Below are positions 53,635-62,457 of a DNA stretch of 64,000 nt, in pieces. Source of the stretch: RYN-230 sp963723595 (GTDB lineage: Bacteria > Actinomycetota > Actinomycetes > Streptosporangiales > Streptosporangiaceae); NCBI GenBank assembly GCA_963723595.1, contig CAVRRQ010000006.1, positions 1,178,001 through 1,242,000 of the forward strand. Direction: 5' to 3'. How positions within the stretch are numbered: position 1 is the stretch's first letter; every line of letters starts with the position of its first letter. A program made the translations under genes and the position numbers. A model generated the notes under the pieces. It did not search any database, was not told where the DNA came from, and saw only the letters and a program-made list of their open reading frames with translations.

Positions 53635-53646
53635 GGAAACTTTCAT
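53635..53646 (-). promoter_or_regulatory. Inverted copy of the GAAAGTTTC operator upstream of GH6
   Basis: GGAAACTTTCAT reads ATGAAAGTTTCC on the minus strand, 183 bp upstream of the GH6 start, matching the sites at 30785 and 24512. Confidence 0.6.
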
Positions 53647-53693
53647 CCCACCAGACGGCTCCACCCCTACCAGGCGGCTGCTCTGTCGCAAGC

Positions 53694-53921
53694 TCAGGCG
53701 GTCCTGGAGCCAGGCAGAAGCGAGAAGGCAGGTACGTGACGCGGCCGCACCACCGAGAAATGACGGTGATCTAGCGTCGCGATCTCCGTGAGCGCGAGGC
53801 GCTCAGCGATGGCCACAACGGCGGCGTCAACAATGCCGAGCGGAAGGTCGAGATAACTCTCCACGAGTTCGGCCATACGGCGGATGTCGCCATCTTCAAG
53901 CTCTGCGACACGGAAGCCATT
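53694..53921 (-). pseudogene. VapC-type PIN-domain toxin, N-terminus missing
   Basis: The frame reads NGFRVAELEDGDIRRMAELV, YLDLPLGIVDAAVVAIAERL and TEIATLDHRHFSVVRPRHV, the second half of a PIN nuclease, with the acidic residues of motifs DAAVVAIAE and TLDHRHF. The first roughly 60-75 residues, including the first catalytic Asp, are absent; the antitoxin stop abuts this point directly. It is therefore a deletion product, not a simple frameshift. Confidence 0.7.
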
Positions 53922-54099
53922 ACCCCCGAACGACTTCGGCCAGGTCCGGCTCAGCCTCGAACGACGCGAAAAACGGGAGGTCCCCGGCGGGACCGCCCGA
54001 CTCCTCCACATGTCCGCGGATCAGTTCCAGGGCTGGCCGCAGTTCTGCCTCCGGAAGCTGATCCACCAGGTGATGGAGTTCATCGCGCATCGCGCTCAT
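53920..54099 (-). CDS. Antitoxin of a VapBC-like pair
   Basis: 59 residues from ATG 54099: MSAMRDELHHLVDQLPEAEL, then ALELIRGHVEESGG and LPFFASFEAEPDLAEVVRG. The tail LPFFASFEAEPDLAE is typical of small antitoxins placed before PIN toxins. No ribosome-binding site is visible. The palindrome TGTACGTACA lies 9 bp upstream. Overlaps the toxin remnant. Confidence 0.65.
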   Translation of the reverse strand: MSAMRDELHHLVDQLPEAELRPALELIRGHVEESGGPAGDLPFFASFEAEPDLAEVVRG

Positions 54100-54107
54100 G
54101 TAGGCAC

Positions 54108-54117
54108 TGTACGTACA
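54108..54117 (-). promoter_or_regulatory. TGTACGTACA palindrome before the antitoxin
   Basis: Perfect 10-bp palindrome just ahead of the antitoxin start, as expected for toxin-antitoxin autoregulation. Confidence 0.45.
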
Positions 54118-54167
54118 ACACTCACGAGAGACCGGTTCAACTCGGCGGGAGCTCCCTACGAACGCAT

Positions 54168-54215
54168 CAGCGCGGTGCATTGTGCGTGCTATCACGCACG
54201 CAATGCACCGCGCTG
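54168..54215 (-). terminator. Long hairpin downstream of the pirin gene
   Basis: CAGCGCGGTGCATTG (54168-54182) pairs exactly with 54201-54215; an inner GCGTG/CACGC stem extends it across a small bulge. It is 26 bp past the pirin stop. Confidence 0.75.
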
Positions 54216-54240
54216 AGGTGATCTCGCGTTGGAGGGGGGG

Positions 54241-55239
54241 TTAGAGGACGTCGTGGCCGGGGTGCGGGTCGGCCGGGACCCCGGGGCGCTGGGCGGGGAT
54301 AGAGCCCAGCCGGCCGGCCTGGAAGTCCTCGAACGCCTGGACCAGCTCGTCCCGGGTGTTCATCACGAACGGCCCGTATGCCGCCACCGGCTCACGGATC
54401 GGCCGCCCGCCGAGGACCAGGATGTCCAGCTCGTGGCCGGGCCCCTCCTGGGTCCGCGCGGCGTCCACGGTCAGCGCGTCACCCGCGCCGAACACCGTGA
54501 GCTGCCCGGTCCTGACCGGACGGTGGTCCGGGCCGACCGTGCCGGAGCCGCCGAGCACGTAGACCAGCGCGTTGAAGTCGCTGCGCCAGGGCAGGTGCAG
54601 CTGGGCGCCGGGCTGCAGGGTCACGTGCAGCAGGCTGATGGGGGTGTGGGTGACGCCGGGGCCGGGGTGCCCGGCCAGGTCGCCCGCGATGACCCGGATC
54701 AGCGCGCCGCCGTCGGGCGACGACAGCAGCGACACCTGCTGGGCCCGGATGTCCTGGTAGCGCGGGGCCGTCATCTTGAGGCTCCGGGGGAGGTTGACCC
54801 ACAGCTGGAAGCCGTGGAACAGCCCGCCGCTCATCACCAGCTCCTCGGGAGGCTCCTCGATGTGCAGGATCCCGCCGCCCGCGGTCATCCACTGGGTGTC
54901 GCCGTTGGTGATCAGGCCGCCGCCGCCGTTGGAGTCCTGGTGGCGGAATACGCCGTCGATGATGTACGTGACGGTCTCGAACCCGCGGTGCGGGTGCCAC
55001 GGCGTGCCCTTGGGCTCACCTGGCGCGTACTCCACCTCACCCATCTGGTCCATGTGGATGAAGGGGTCCAGCTGGCCCAGTTCCACGCCGGCGAAGGCCC
55101 GGCGGACCGGGAAGCCCTCGCCCTCGAACCCGGACGGCGCGGTGGTCACCGACACGACCGGCCGCTCGGCCGCGATGGCGGCGTCGGGCTCGGGGACGCG
55201 GGGCAGGACCAGGATGTCCTCAACTGTCACCGCTGGCAT
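54241..55239 (-). CDS. Pirin family protein
   Basis: 332 residues. Two cupin domains. The first has the metal-binding pattern FIHMDQMGEVEYAPGEPKGT followed by PWHPHRGFETVTYIIDGVF, QDSNGGGGLITNGDTQWMTA and IEEPPE, the classic pirin core with its His and Glu ligands; the second (YVLGGSGTVGPDHRPVRTGQ) is degenerate. Bacterial pirins bind iron and some act as quercetinases or redox sensors. Standalone gene. Confidence 0.93.
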   Translation of the reverse strand: MPAVTVEDILVLPRVPEPDAAIAAERPVVSVTTAPSGFEGEGFPVRRAFAGVELGQLDPFIHMDQMGEVEYAPGEPKGTPWHPHRGFETVTYIIDGVFRHQDSNGGGGLITNGDTQWMTAGGGILHIEEPPEELVMSGGLFHGFQLWVNLPRSLKMTAPRYQDIRAQQVSLLSSPDGGALIRVIAGDLAGHPGPGVTHTPISLLHVTLQPGAQLHLPWRSDFNALVYVLGGSGTVGPDHRPVRTGQLTVFGAGDALTVDAARTQEGPGHELDILVLGGRPIREPVAAYGPFVMNTRDELVQAFEDFQAGRLGSIPAQRPGVPADPHPGHDVL

Positions 55240-55387
55240 GACATCTCCTTTGTTAAGCCTTCTCGGCCAGCCTAAACGGCTGGTTCACGCCCGGTCGATG
55301 CCCTTCCCAGCCTGTCACGGGCCGCAGTACCACTAACGATAGTTGATCGCTCAACATTCCCGCTGGCTGGGGGAAGCCGGGGGCGGC

Positions 55388-56092
<705 letters not shown>

Positions 56093-56147
56093 CCAGACAC
56101 TCTAGGGCGCACGGGCGTCCCGCCGCGGCAGGCCACGCGAGTTTCTT

Positions 56148-56163
56148 TCGAACATATATTTCA
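56148..56163 (-). promoter_or_regulatory. SOS-box-like site upstream of ung
   Basis: TCGAACATATATTTCA: the first half is the exact actinobacterial LexA half site TCGAAC; the second half deviates. It is 14 of 16 identical to the site before the AlkB-like gene (59255). Confidence 0.5.
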
Positions 56164-56220
56164 AATTTTTCGCCGCCGGGCAGTCAGGGCCGGTCCGGCA
56201 TCCGGCGGGCGCCCAGGGCT

Positions 56221-56252
56221 TCCGCCGGCCACTGCGGGGAGTGGCCGGCGGA
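56221..56252 (-). terminator. 13-bp perfect stem after GH3
   Basis: TCCGCCGGCCACT (56221-56233) and AGTGGCCGGCGGA (56240-56252), loop 6 nt, 59 bp past the GH3 stop. Confidence 0.75.
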
Positions 56253-56310
56253 AACAGGGCCGGCGGGACTGGCTGGACCGCGGGCCACCCTGGACCGCGA
56301 GTCGGCCGGA

Positions 56311-58752
56311 TCAGCTGTGGATGCTGAAGTCCGCGCTGAGCGTGGCCGGGGTGCCGATCTGCACCTGGTAGGCGCCGGGCTCCACGGCCGGCGGGCTGTC
56401 GGACTCGATGTCACCCGGGGTCACGGCCAGGACGGAGACCGGGAACGAGACCTGCACCGTCTTCGACTGCCCGGCGTTCAGCGTCACGCGGGTGAACCCC
56501 GCGAGCCGCTGATCCGGGACCAGCACCAGGCTGACGGGCTGGTGGACGTACACCGGCACGATGTCGGTGCCCGCCCGGCTGCCCGTGTTGGCCACGGTGA
56601 ACCGGGCGGTCACCGTGCCGTTGCGGGCCACGCTGCTGGTCGCGGTCAGCCCGCTGACCTTGAACGTGGTGTAGGACAGCCCGAAGGCGAACGGGTAGAG
56701 CGGGTTATAGCCGCTGCCCGGGCCCGAGCCGGTGTAGGGCAGCTGGTCGAACACCTTCGGCTGGTCGCCCACCGGTGACGGCGCCGTGGTGTCGAAGTCC
56801 GCGCCGGTCGTCGCGGCGTCGGACGGCCACGTCACGGGCAGCTTCCCGCTGGGGTCGATGGTCCCGAAGATGGTGTCGGCCACGGCGGTGCCCGCCTCGG
56901 TGCTGCCCTGGTAGGCCATCAGCACCGCGCTGGCGTTCTCGGCCGGGCCGAGGCCCAGCGGGCGGCCCGCGATCACCACGACGATCACCGGCTTGCCGGT
57001 CGCCTCGAGGGCACTGATCAGGGCCTGCTGGTCGGGGGGCAGCTGCGGGGAGGGATTGTCGCCGAGACCCTCGGCGTAGGCCTTCTCGCCCACCGCGACC
57101 ACGACGGCGTCCGCGGATTTCGCGTCGCTGACCGCGGTGGCCTGGTCGGCCGTGTAGGTCACGTTTGGGTCCTGGGCCTGCAGACCCTTGAGCACCGTGG
57201 TGCCCGGCGGGATCTGGTCGGCCGGCCCCACGCAGCAGACGTGGCCGGATCCGTAGACGCCCTGCCAGCTGACGCTCCAGCCGCCGAGCTGGTTGCTCAT
57301 CGAGTCCGCGCTCGGCCCGGTGACGACGATCTTGCTGGACGGCGGCAACGGCAGCGCGTTGTTCTGGTTGCGCAGCAGGGTCATCGATTCCTGGGCCGCC
57401 TTCAGTGTCACGCCCCGGCCCGCCTCGACGGCGGCGTCTGCCTTGCTGGCGTCGACCATCGGGTGATCGAAGAGCCCGAGCTGGAACTTCAGGGTGAGAA
57501 TCCGCGTCACAGCCTGGTTGATCCGGCTCACGGAGACGCTGTGGTCGGCCACGTCCTGCTGGACGGCGGTCTGCCACTGGTCGGCGCCGAACGGCAGCAT
57601 GGCCATGTCGACCCCGGCGTTGATCGCCAGGGCGGCCGCGCCGGCCAGGCCGGCGGCCATGTGGTAGGTGGTGGCCAGGGCCGGCACGTCGCCGTAGTCG
57701 CTGATCACCACGCCCTTGAAGCCCATCCGGCCGCGCAGCAGCGTGGTGAGCAGGTAGTGCGACGCGGTCGCGGGGATCCCGTTGACCGAGCCGGAATCCA
57801 CCATGACCGTGCCGGCGCCGGCGTTGATGGCGCCCGCGTAGGACGGCAGGAACGTGTCCTGGAGGTAGCGCAGCGGCAGCTCGGCCTGGACCCGGTCGTG
57901 CCCGTTGATCGACTCCGAGTACCCCGCGAAGTGCTTCACGGTGGCGGTCACCTTCAGCCCGCCAGCGCCGCCGCTCTGCAGGCCGCGCACGTTCGCCGCG
58001 CCCATGGCGGCGGCCAGGGTCGGCTCCTCGGACCAGGTCTCGTAGTACCGTCCCCACCGGTTGTCCCGGGCTATGTCCTGCACCGGGGCGAAGTCCCAGT
58101 TCCAGCCGGTGGCGCGCAGGGCGTTCGCGGTGACCGCGCCGCCCGCCTGGGCCACCGAGGGATCCCAGGTGGCGCCCATCCCGATCGACTGCGGGAACAG
58201 CGGGGCCTGGTAGGGGTGGCCGAAGCCGTGGACCGCGTCCACGCCGAAGATGACGGGAATGTGCAGCCGCGAGTGCGCGATCGCGTAACTCTGCATGGTG
58301 TTGTACTCGGTGGCCCAGTCCAGGCCGGTGTTACCCGGGCCACCTTTTCCGGTGGTGTCGATGGGGATATCGGACCCGCCAGCCAGGATGGAGCCGGCGT
58401 GGTCGTCCACCAGGATCTTCTGCTCGCAGACGGGGTTGGGCAGGTTGAAGCCGCTCTGGCTGGTGCAGGCGCTGGTCGTGTCGGTGACCTGGCTCTGCTC
58501 GATCTGGACCATCTGGCCGATCTTTTCCGGCAGCGTCATCCGGCCGAGCAGGTCGCTGACCCGCGCCGGGACCGGAAGGCTGGCGTTCAGGTAAGCCGGC
58601 CGGTTGCTGGCCGACGCGCCTGTCCGGGCCACGGCGGACGCCGATAGCGCGGTGGTCAGCACAATGGCCAGTAACGAGGCGGTGATTGGCTTGCGGAGGC
58701 GGGCTCCGATAATGCCGTGCCTCCCCCGGGTAAGACCACGGATGTCGTTCAT
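56311..58752 (-). CDS. Secreted GH3 beta-glucosidase/glucan exo-hydrolase
   Basis: 813 residues, single intact frame. Signal peptide (1-44). N-terminal GH3 barrel: LLGRMTLPEKIGQMVQIEQS, IPVIFGVDAVHGFGHPYQ, WNWDFAPVQDIARDNRWGRY, KVTATVKHFAGYSESINGHD and the nucleophile Asp in GVVISDYGDVPAL. C-terminal alpha/beta sandwich: TLLRNQNNALPLPPSSKIVV and VVVVAVGEKAYAEGLGDNPS. A fibronectin III-like end domain follows (RAGTDIVPVYVHQPVSLVLV, LAGFTRVTLNAGQSKTVQVS). It would convert cello-oligosaccharides to glucose outside the cell. Direct repeats lie in its promoter. Confidence 0.95.
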   Translation of the reverse strand: MNDIRGLTRGRHGIIGARLRKPITASLLAIVLTTALSASAVARTGASASNRPAYLNASLPVPARVSDLLGRMTLPEKIGQMVQIEQSQVTDTTSACTSQSGFNLPNPVCEQKILVDDHAGSILAGGSDIPIDTTGKGGPGNTGLDWATEYNTMQSYAIAHSRLHIPVIFGVDAVHGFGHPYQAPLFPQSIGMGATWDPSVAQAGGAVTANALRATGWNWDFAPVQDIARDNRWGRYYETWSEEPTLAAAMGAANVRGLQSGGAGGLKVTATVKHFAGYSESINGHDRVQAELPLRYLQDTFLPSYAGAINAGAGTVMVDSGSVNGIPATASHYLLTTLLRGRMGFKGVVISDYGDVPALATTYHMAAGLAGAAALAINAGVDMAMLPFGADQWQTAVQQDVADHSVSVSRINQAVTRILTLKFQLGLFDHPMVDASKADAAVEAGRGVTLKAAQESMTLLRNQNNALPLPPSSKIVVTGPSADSMSNQLGGWSVSWQGVYGSGHVCCVGPADQIPPGTTVLKGLQAQDPNVTYTADQATAVSDAKSADAVVVAVGEKAYAEGLGDNPSPQLPPDQQALISALEATGKPVIVVVIAGRPLGLGPAENASAVLMAYQGSTEAGTAVADTIFGTIDPSGKLPVTWPSDAATTGADFDTTAPSPVGDQPKVFDQLPYTGSGPGSGYNPLYPFAFGLSYTTFKVSGLTATSSVARNGTVTARFTVANTGSRAGTDIVPVYVHQPVSLVLVPDQRLAGFTRVTLNAGQSKTVQVSFPVSVLAVTPGDIESDSPPAVEPGAYQVQIGTPATLSADFSIHS

Positions 58753-58792
58753 GGCGGACTCCTTCGTCGCGTGGGCCGCTTACTTCCGTGCC

Positions 58793-58821
58793 ATTTCGAT
58801 CACGACACTATTTCGATCACG
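58793..58821 (-). promoter_or_regulatory. Direct repeat ATTTCGATCACG x2 upstream of GH3
   Basis: Exact 12-bp copies at 58793-58804 and 58810-58821, 17 bp apart, 40-70 bp upstream of the GH3 ATG within an AT-rich patch. The spacing suits a regulator bound as tandem dimers or activator half sites. Confidence 0.55.
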
Positions 58822-58849
58822 TCTAATTTCAAGTAATGAACTATCAATA

Positions 58850-59149
58850 ATGGCCGGGGCCAGCGGCGGCCCAGGCGCGCCGCGGCGTGGGACCCCGCAC
58901 CCGAGCGTGTCGGTCGGGAGCGGGGTGAACGGGAGCGGGCATCGCTCCGTCACGGTCAAGGTGGGCAAGGGCGGCATCCCCGCCGGGGACACGATGATCC
59001 TGGCCTTCAGCGGTGACCCGCGTCATGGCCCGGCGCTGGGGGCAGGGGGCATCATCACCGGGCGCGTGCCCCGCTGCGTGAGCCTGCCGCCCGCTCCGTC
59101 CGGTGGGGCCGGCGCTCGGCTGACCAGGCCCGCGACCCGGGCCGGCTGA
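58850..59149 (+). CDS. Hypothetical short beta-domain fragment
   Basis: 99-codon frame from ATG 58850 with strong GC3 bias. HRSVTVKVGKGGIPAGDTMI then LAFSGDPRHGP resembles the opening strand of secreted actinobacterial beta-sandwich modules (SVTVxVPAGVAAGDTLLLA). No signal peptide. A terminator-like hairpin follows at 59191. Either a remnant of a larger secreted protein or a chance frame opposite the GH3 promoter. Confidence 0.3.
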   Translation: MAGASGGPGAPRRGTPHPSVSVGSGVNGSGHRSVTVKVGKGGIPAGDTMILAFSGDPRHGPALGAGGIITGRVPRCVSLPPAPSGGAGARLTRPATRAG

Positions 59150-59190
59150 CCAAGTCAGCACCAGGCTGCAGCACAACTGTGTCCCACAGG

Positions 59191-59228
59191 CGGGGTGGCT
59201 GCCCGGCGAGAGGCGGGCAGCCACCCCG
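59191..59228 (+). terminator. 15-bp perfect stem hairpin
   Basis: CGGGGTGGCTGCCCG (59191-59205) and its exact complement (59214-59228), loop 8 nt, 40 bp after the fragment ending at 59149. Confidence 0.6.
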
Positions 59229-59254
59229 GTCCTTGTGCCGCTGGGCGACCAAGG

Positions 59255-59270
59255 TCGAACACATATTTGA
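59255..59270 (+). promoter_or_regulatory. SOS-box-like site upstream of the AlkB-like gene
   Basis: TCGAACACATATTTGA fits TCGAAC-N4-GTTCGA with two mismatches in the right half. It is 20 bp upstream of the ATG, and nearly the same as the site before ung. Confidence 0.55.
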
Positions 59271-59289
59271 TTTGCCGTATCCTGGGAGC

Positions 59290-59919
59290 ATGGAGACTGG
59301 GCTGCAGGGATCCCTGCTTGACCTGGGCGACGAGCCGGCTCCGGGGCCGCTCGGGGCGTCGGTGCGCCGGACCGTGCTCGGCCAGGGCGCCTGGGTGGAC
59401 ATCCGGCCGGGCTGGATGGCGGGTGCCGGCGTCCTGTTCGACCGCCTCCGCGAGAGCGTGCCCTGGCGGGAGGAGCGGCGGCGGATGTACGACCGGGTGG
59501 TCGACGTGCCCCGGCTGCTCTGCTTCTACGGCGAAGGGGAAGACCTGCCCGACCCCGCGCTGGACGAGGCGCGCGAGGCGCTCGACCGGCACTACGGCGG
59601 TGAGCTCGGGGAGCCGCTCCGCACGGCGGGGCTGTGCCTGTACCGGGACGGCCGGGACAGCGTCGCCTGGCACGGCGACCGGATCGGCCGGGGCGCCACG
59701 GAGGACACCGTGGTCGCCATCCTGTCCCTGGGCGCGCCGCGGGCCCTGCTGCTCCGGCCCCGGGGCGGCGGCCCGGCGCTGCGGCACGAGATCGGCCACG
59801 GCGACCTGCTGGTCATGGGCGGCAGCTGCCAGCGGACCTGGGAGCACGCCGTGCCCAAGACGACCCGGGCCACCGGGCCGCGGATCAGCGTCCAGTTCCG
59901 GCCGAGCGGGGTCCGCTGA
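59290..59919 (+). CDS. AlkB-like 2-oxoglutarate/Fe(II) dioxygenase
   Basis: 209 residues from ATG 59290. Iron ligands: H-x-D in VAWHGDRIG and distal His in WEHAVPK; 2-oxoglutarate Arg in PRISVQFRPS. VPRLLCFYGEGEDLPDPAL and LCLYRDGRDSV are the nucleotide-recognition-lid regions of AlkB. It repairs alkylated bases in DNA or RNA. The upstream site suggests damage control. ORF is open further upstream, but this start gives the family length. Confidence 0.92.
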   Translation: METGLQGSLLDLGDEPAPGPLGASVRRTVLGQGAWVDIRPGWMAGAGVLFDRLRESVPWREERRRMYDRVVDVPRLLCFYGEGEDLPDPALDEAREALDRHYGGELGEPLRTAGLCLYRDGRDSVAWHGDRIGRGATEDTVVAILSLGAPRALLLRPRGGGPALRHEIGHGDLLVMGGSCQRTWEHAVPKTTRATGPRISVQFRPSGVR

Positions 59920-59980
59920 GCCGCGCGGGGGTCGGCTGAGCCGCGCGGGTGTGCTGAGGCTGGCTGGGCGGCCTGGCCCG

Positions 59981-60589
59981 TCAGAGCGGGAAGCCGGCCT
60001 CCAGCTGGGCCAGGCCAGTGTCAACCGACGCGAAGATGGTGTCCAGGTCAATCTGGCCTTGCTCCAGCGCGGGCAGCGTGGTGGCCATGATCACCCCGAA
60101 GATCGCCCCGGACAGCGCCCGCACCGCGGGGTCATCGGCCTTCCGCCCAGCCCGCCGGGCCAGGGCCGCGGCGGTGACGTCGATGGTGCGGGCGAACTCG
60201 TCCAGCGCCCGGGCCCGGATCTCCGGCACGGCCATGGTCAGCTCGGTGGTCTGCCGGAACCGTTCCCGCTCCTCGTCGGTGAAGCCGGCCCGGGCCGCGG
60301 CCACGGCGCCCCGCACCGCGGCCAGCGGGCTCAGCCCCGGCGGCTGGGCCTCCAGCGCGTCCAGGGTCAGCACGTCGAGATCGTCCTGCAGGACCACGTC
60401 TTCCTTGGTCGGGAAGTACCGGTAGAACGTCGCCGGGGACACCTCGGCCGCCTCGGCGATCTGCTCGACCCGGGTGCCGGAGTAACCCTGCTCGCGGAAC
60501 AGCCGCAACGCGTGCTCCCGGATGGAAGCACGCGTCCTGGCCTTCTTGCGTTCCCGCAGCCCGGGCTGGTCAGCGTGGTCCGTGCTCAT
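59981..60589 (-). CDS. TetR-family regulator
   Basis: 202 residues from ATG 60589 (MSTDHADQPGLRERKKARTR). HTH: IREHALRLFREQGYSGTRVE, EQIAEAAEVSPATFYRYFPT. The C-terminal ligand domain is that of the AcrR/TetR group. It overlaps the MFS gene 3' end by 20 bp, so the two are co-transcribed. Inducer unknown. Confidence 0.9.
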   Translation of the reverse strand: MSTDHADQPGLRERKKARTRASIREHALRLFREQGYSGTRVEQIAEAAEVSPATFYRYFPTKEDVVLQDDLDVLTLDALEAQPPGLSPLAAVRGAVAAARAGFTDEERERFRQTTELTMAVPEIRARALDEFARTIDVTAAALARRAGRKADDPAVRALSGAIFGVIMATTLPALEQGQIDLDTIFASVDTGLAQLEAGFPL

Positions 60590-62312
60590 GCCCTTGATCC
60601 TGCCCGTCCGGCTGGGGCGGCGCGACCGGAGCGCCGGACCCGGCGGCCACGGCCACGTCCAGCCCGCCTGCGGGGCGGCCATTTGCGGGACGGTCATCCG
60701 CGGGGAGGCCGCCTGCGGGACGGTCATCCACGGGAGAGCCTCCTGCGGGGCGGCTGCCGGCCCGGGCCCGGCGGGGCAGGAAGGCCAGCGCGAGCAGGGC
60801 GCTGAGCCCGGCGATGCCCGCGCACACGGCCAGCATGACGTCCAGACCGTGCGCGAACGCGGCGCGCACCGAGTCGAGCAGGGCGGCCGAGTGCAGGTGC
60901 AGGGCCACCCCGACCCCGGCCACCACCCCGGTCCGCACTGCGCCGGCGGCTGCGGCCGGGAGTCCGCCCAGGTCGAGCTGGCTGCGGTAGGCGGACAGCA
61001 GGACGGTGCCCAGCACCGCGACCCCGATCGTGGCCCCGACCTGGCGCATCGCGGTGATCAGCGCCGACCCGGACCCGCTCCGCTCCGCGGACAGCGCTCC
61101 CAGCGCGGCGTTCATGCCGGCCGGCATAGCCAGACCCAGGCCCAGCCCGGCCATCGCGTACCAGGTCGCGGTGAAGGCGGTCCCGCTGGCCGCGCTGGTC
61201 GTGGCGCCCACGGCCAGGCCCGCGGCCATCACCACGAAGCCCGCCGCGACCAGGATCTTGGGGCCGACCGGGGGAGCCCCCGCGGGGCTGCCATCCGGGC
61301 CCTTCCGTGGCGTCTGCAGCCGGGTGCCGCCGATCATGCCGATCACCATCCCGCCGATCATCGGCAGCATCCGCACCCCGGTGGCGAGTGAGTCCAGGCC
61401 CCGGACCCCCTGGAAGTACTGCGGCATCGCGAACAGGATGCCGAACATCGCGAACGAGACGAATGTGGTCAGGATGGTGCCCCAGGTGAAGCTGGCCGAG
61501 CGGAACAGCTCCAGCTGGACCAGGGCCGCGCCGTGCCGGCCGGCCCGGCGCTCCCAGGCCACGAACACGGCCAGGACCACGGCCCCGCCCAGGATGGTGG
61601 CCAGCGCGGCCGGGTCGCCCCAGCCGCTGGCGCCCGCCTTGATGCAGCCATAGGTCAGGCCGGCCAGCCCCAGGCTCGACAGGACGATCCCGGGGATGTC
61701 GATCCGCCTGCTCCGGGCGCCGTGCGATTCAGGCATCAGCAGCGCCACGGCCACCAGCGCGAGCACGACCACGGGCACGTTGATCAGGAAGACCGAGCCC
61801 CACCAGAAGTTGTCCAGCAGCCAGCCGCCCAGCAGCGGGCCGACCGGGAAGGCGATGAACGTCGCGCCCATGACCGCCGCGATCGCCCGGGGCTGCTCGT
61901 CCGGGGTGAACAGCACGGGCAGCACGGCGATCGACATGGGGAGGATCACCGCAGCGCCGAGGCCGAGCACGGCGCGGGCCGCGATCAGCTCGGCCGGGGA
62001 CCCGGCGAACGCGCACGCGGCCGAGCTGGCCCCGAACACCACCAGCGCGATCAGCAGCACCTTCTTGCGCCCGACCCGGTCGCCGAGCAGCCCGGCGGGC
62101 AGCAGGGCCGCGGCCAGCACCAGGCTGTAGGACGCCGAGAACCACTGCAGGTCCGTGGTGGACGCGTGCAGCTGGGTCGACAGGACCGGCAGCGCGAGGT
62201 TGAGGATGGTCAGGTCGAGGCCCACGACTAGGACGCTGGCCGCGATGGCCACCAGTGCCCACCACCGGCGGGCATCGGAACTGGGCGCGCGGCGAGACTG
62301 CAGGGCCGTCAT
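60570..62312 (-). CDS. MFS drug efflux transporter, DHA2 (EmrB/QacA-like), 14 spans
   Basis: 580 residues. Motif A in LLGDRVGRKKVLLIALVVF, the DHA2 motif C GAAVILPMSIAVLPVLFT, LGGWLLDNFWWGSVFLINVP, SSLGLAGLTYGCIKAG, MQYF-type VRGLDSLATGVRMLPMIGGM. ATG at 62312. A hydrophilic tail of about 60 residues (PAGGSPVDDRPAGGLPADDR) comes from tandem DNA repeats at 60660-60760. The TetR regulator is the next gene. An AGAG/CTCT palindrome precedes the gene. Exports drugs or metabolites by proton antiport. Confidence 0.93.
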   Translation of the reverse strand: MTALQSRRAPSSDARRWWALVAIAASVLVVGLDLTILNLALPVLSTQLHASTTDLQWFSASYSLVLAAALLPAGLLGDRVGRKKVLLIALVVFGASSAACAFAGSPAELIAARAVLGLGAAVILPMSIAVLPVLFTPDEQPRAIAAVMGATFIAFPVGPLLGGWLLDNFWWGSVFLINVPVVVLALVAVALLMPESHGARSRRIDIPGIVLSSLGLAGLTYGCIKAGASGWGDPAALATILGGAVVLAVFVAWERRAGRHGAALVQLELFRSASFTWGTILTTFVSFAMFGILFAMPQYFQGVRGLDSLATGVRMLPMIGGMVIGMIGGTRLQTPRKGPDGSPAGAPPVGPKILVAAGFVVMAAGLAVGATTSAASGTAFTATWYAMAGLGLGLAMPAGMNAALGALSAERSGSGSALITAMRQVGATIGVAVLGTVLLSAYRSQLDLGGLPAAAAGAVRTGVVAGVGVALHLHSAALLDSVRAAFAHGLDVMLAVCAGIAGLSALLALAFLPRRARAGSRPAGGSPVDDRPAGGLPADDRPANGRPAGGLDVAVAAGSGAPVAPPQPDGQDQGHEHGPR

Positions 62313-62367
62313 GAGTCACCATCCCGAGAGGATCGTTAGTGCTGAGAGTTGAGTTCAAAAGAAAGCT

Positions 62368-62387
62368 ACTCTCATTTTAGAGAGAGT
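62368..62387 (-). promoter_or_regulatory. ACTCTC-N8-GAGAGT palindrome before the MFS gene
   Basis: Six-base arms with an eight-base AT-rich centre, in the promoter 55 bp from the ATG; likely operator for the TetR protein in the same operon. Confidence 0.6.
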
Positions 62388-62457
62388 GTCAACATCGGGT
62401 CGCGGGCTGGGCGGGATGGTGACGCAGGCGACGTGCTGGCGGTGCCGGGCTCCGGGG

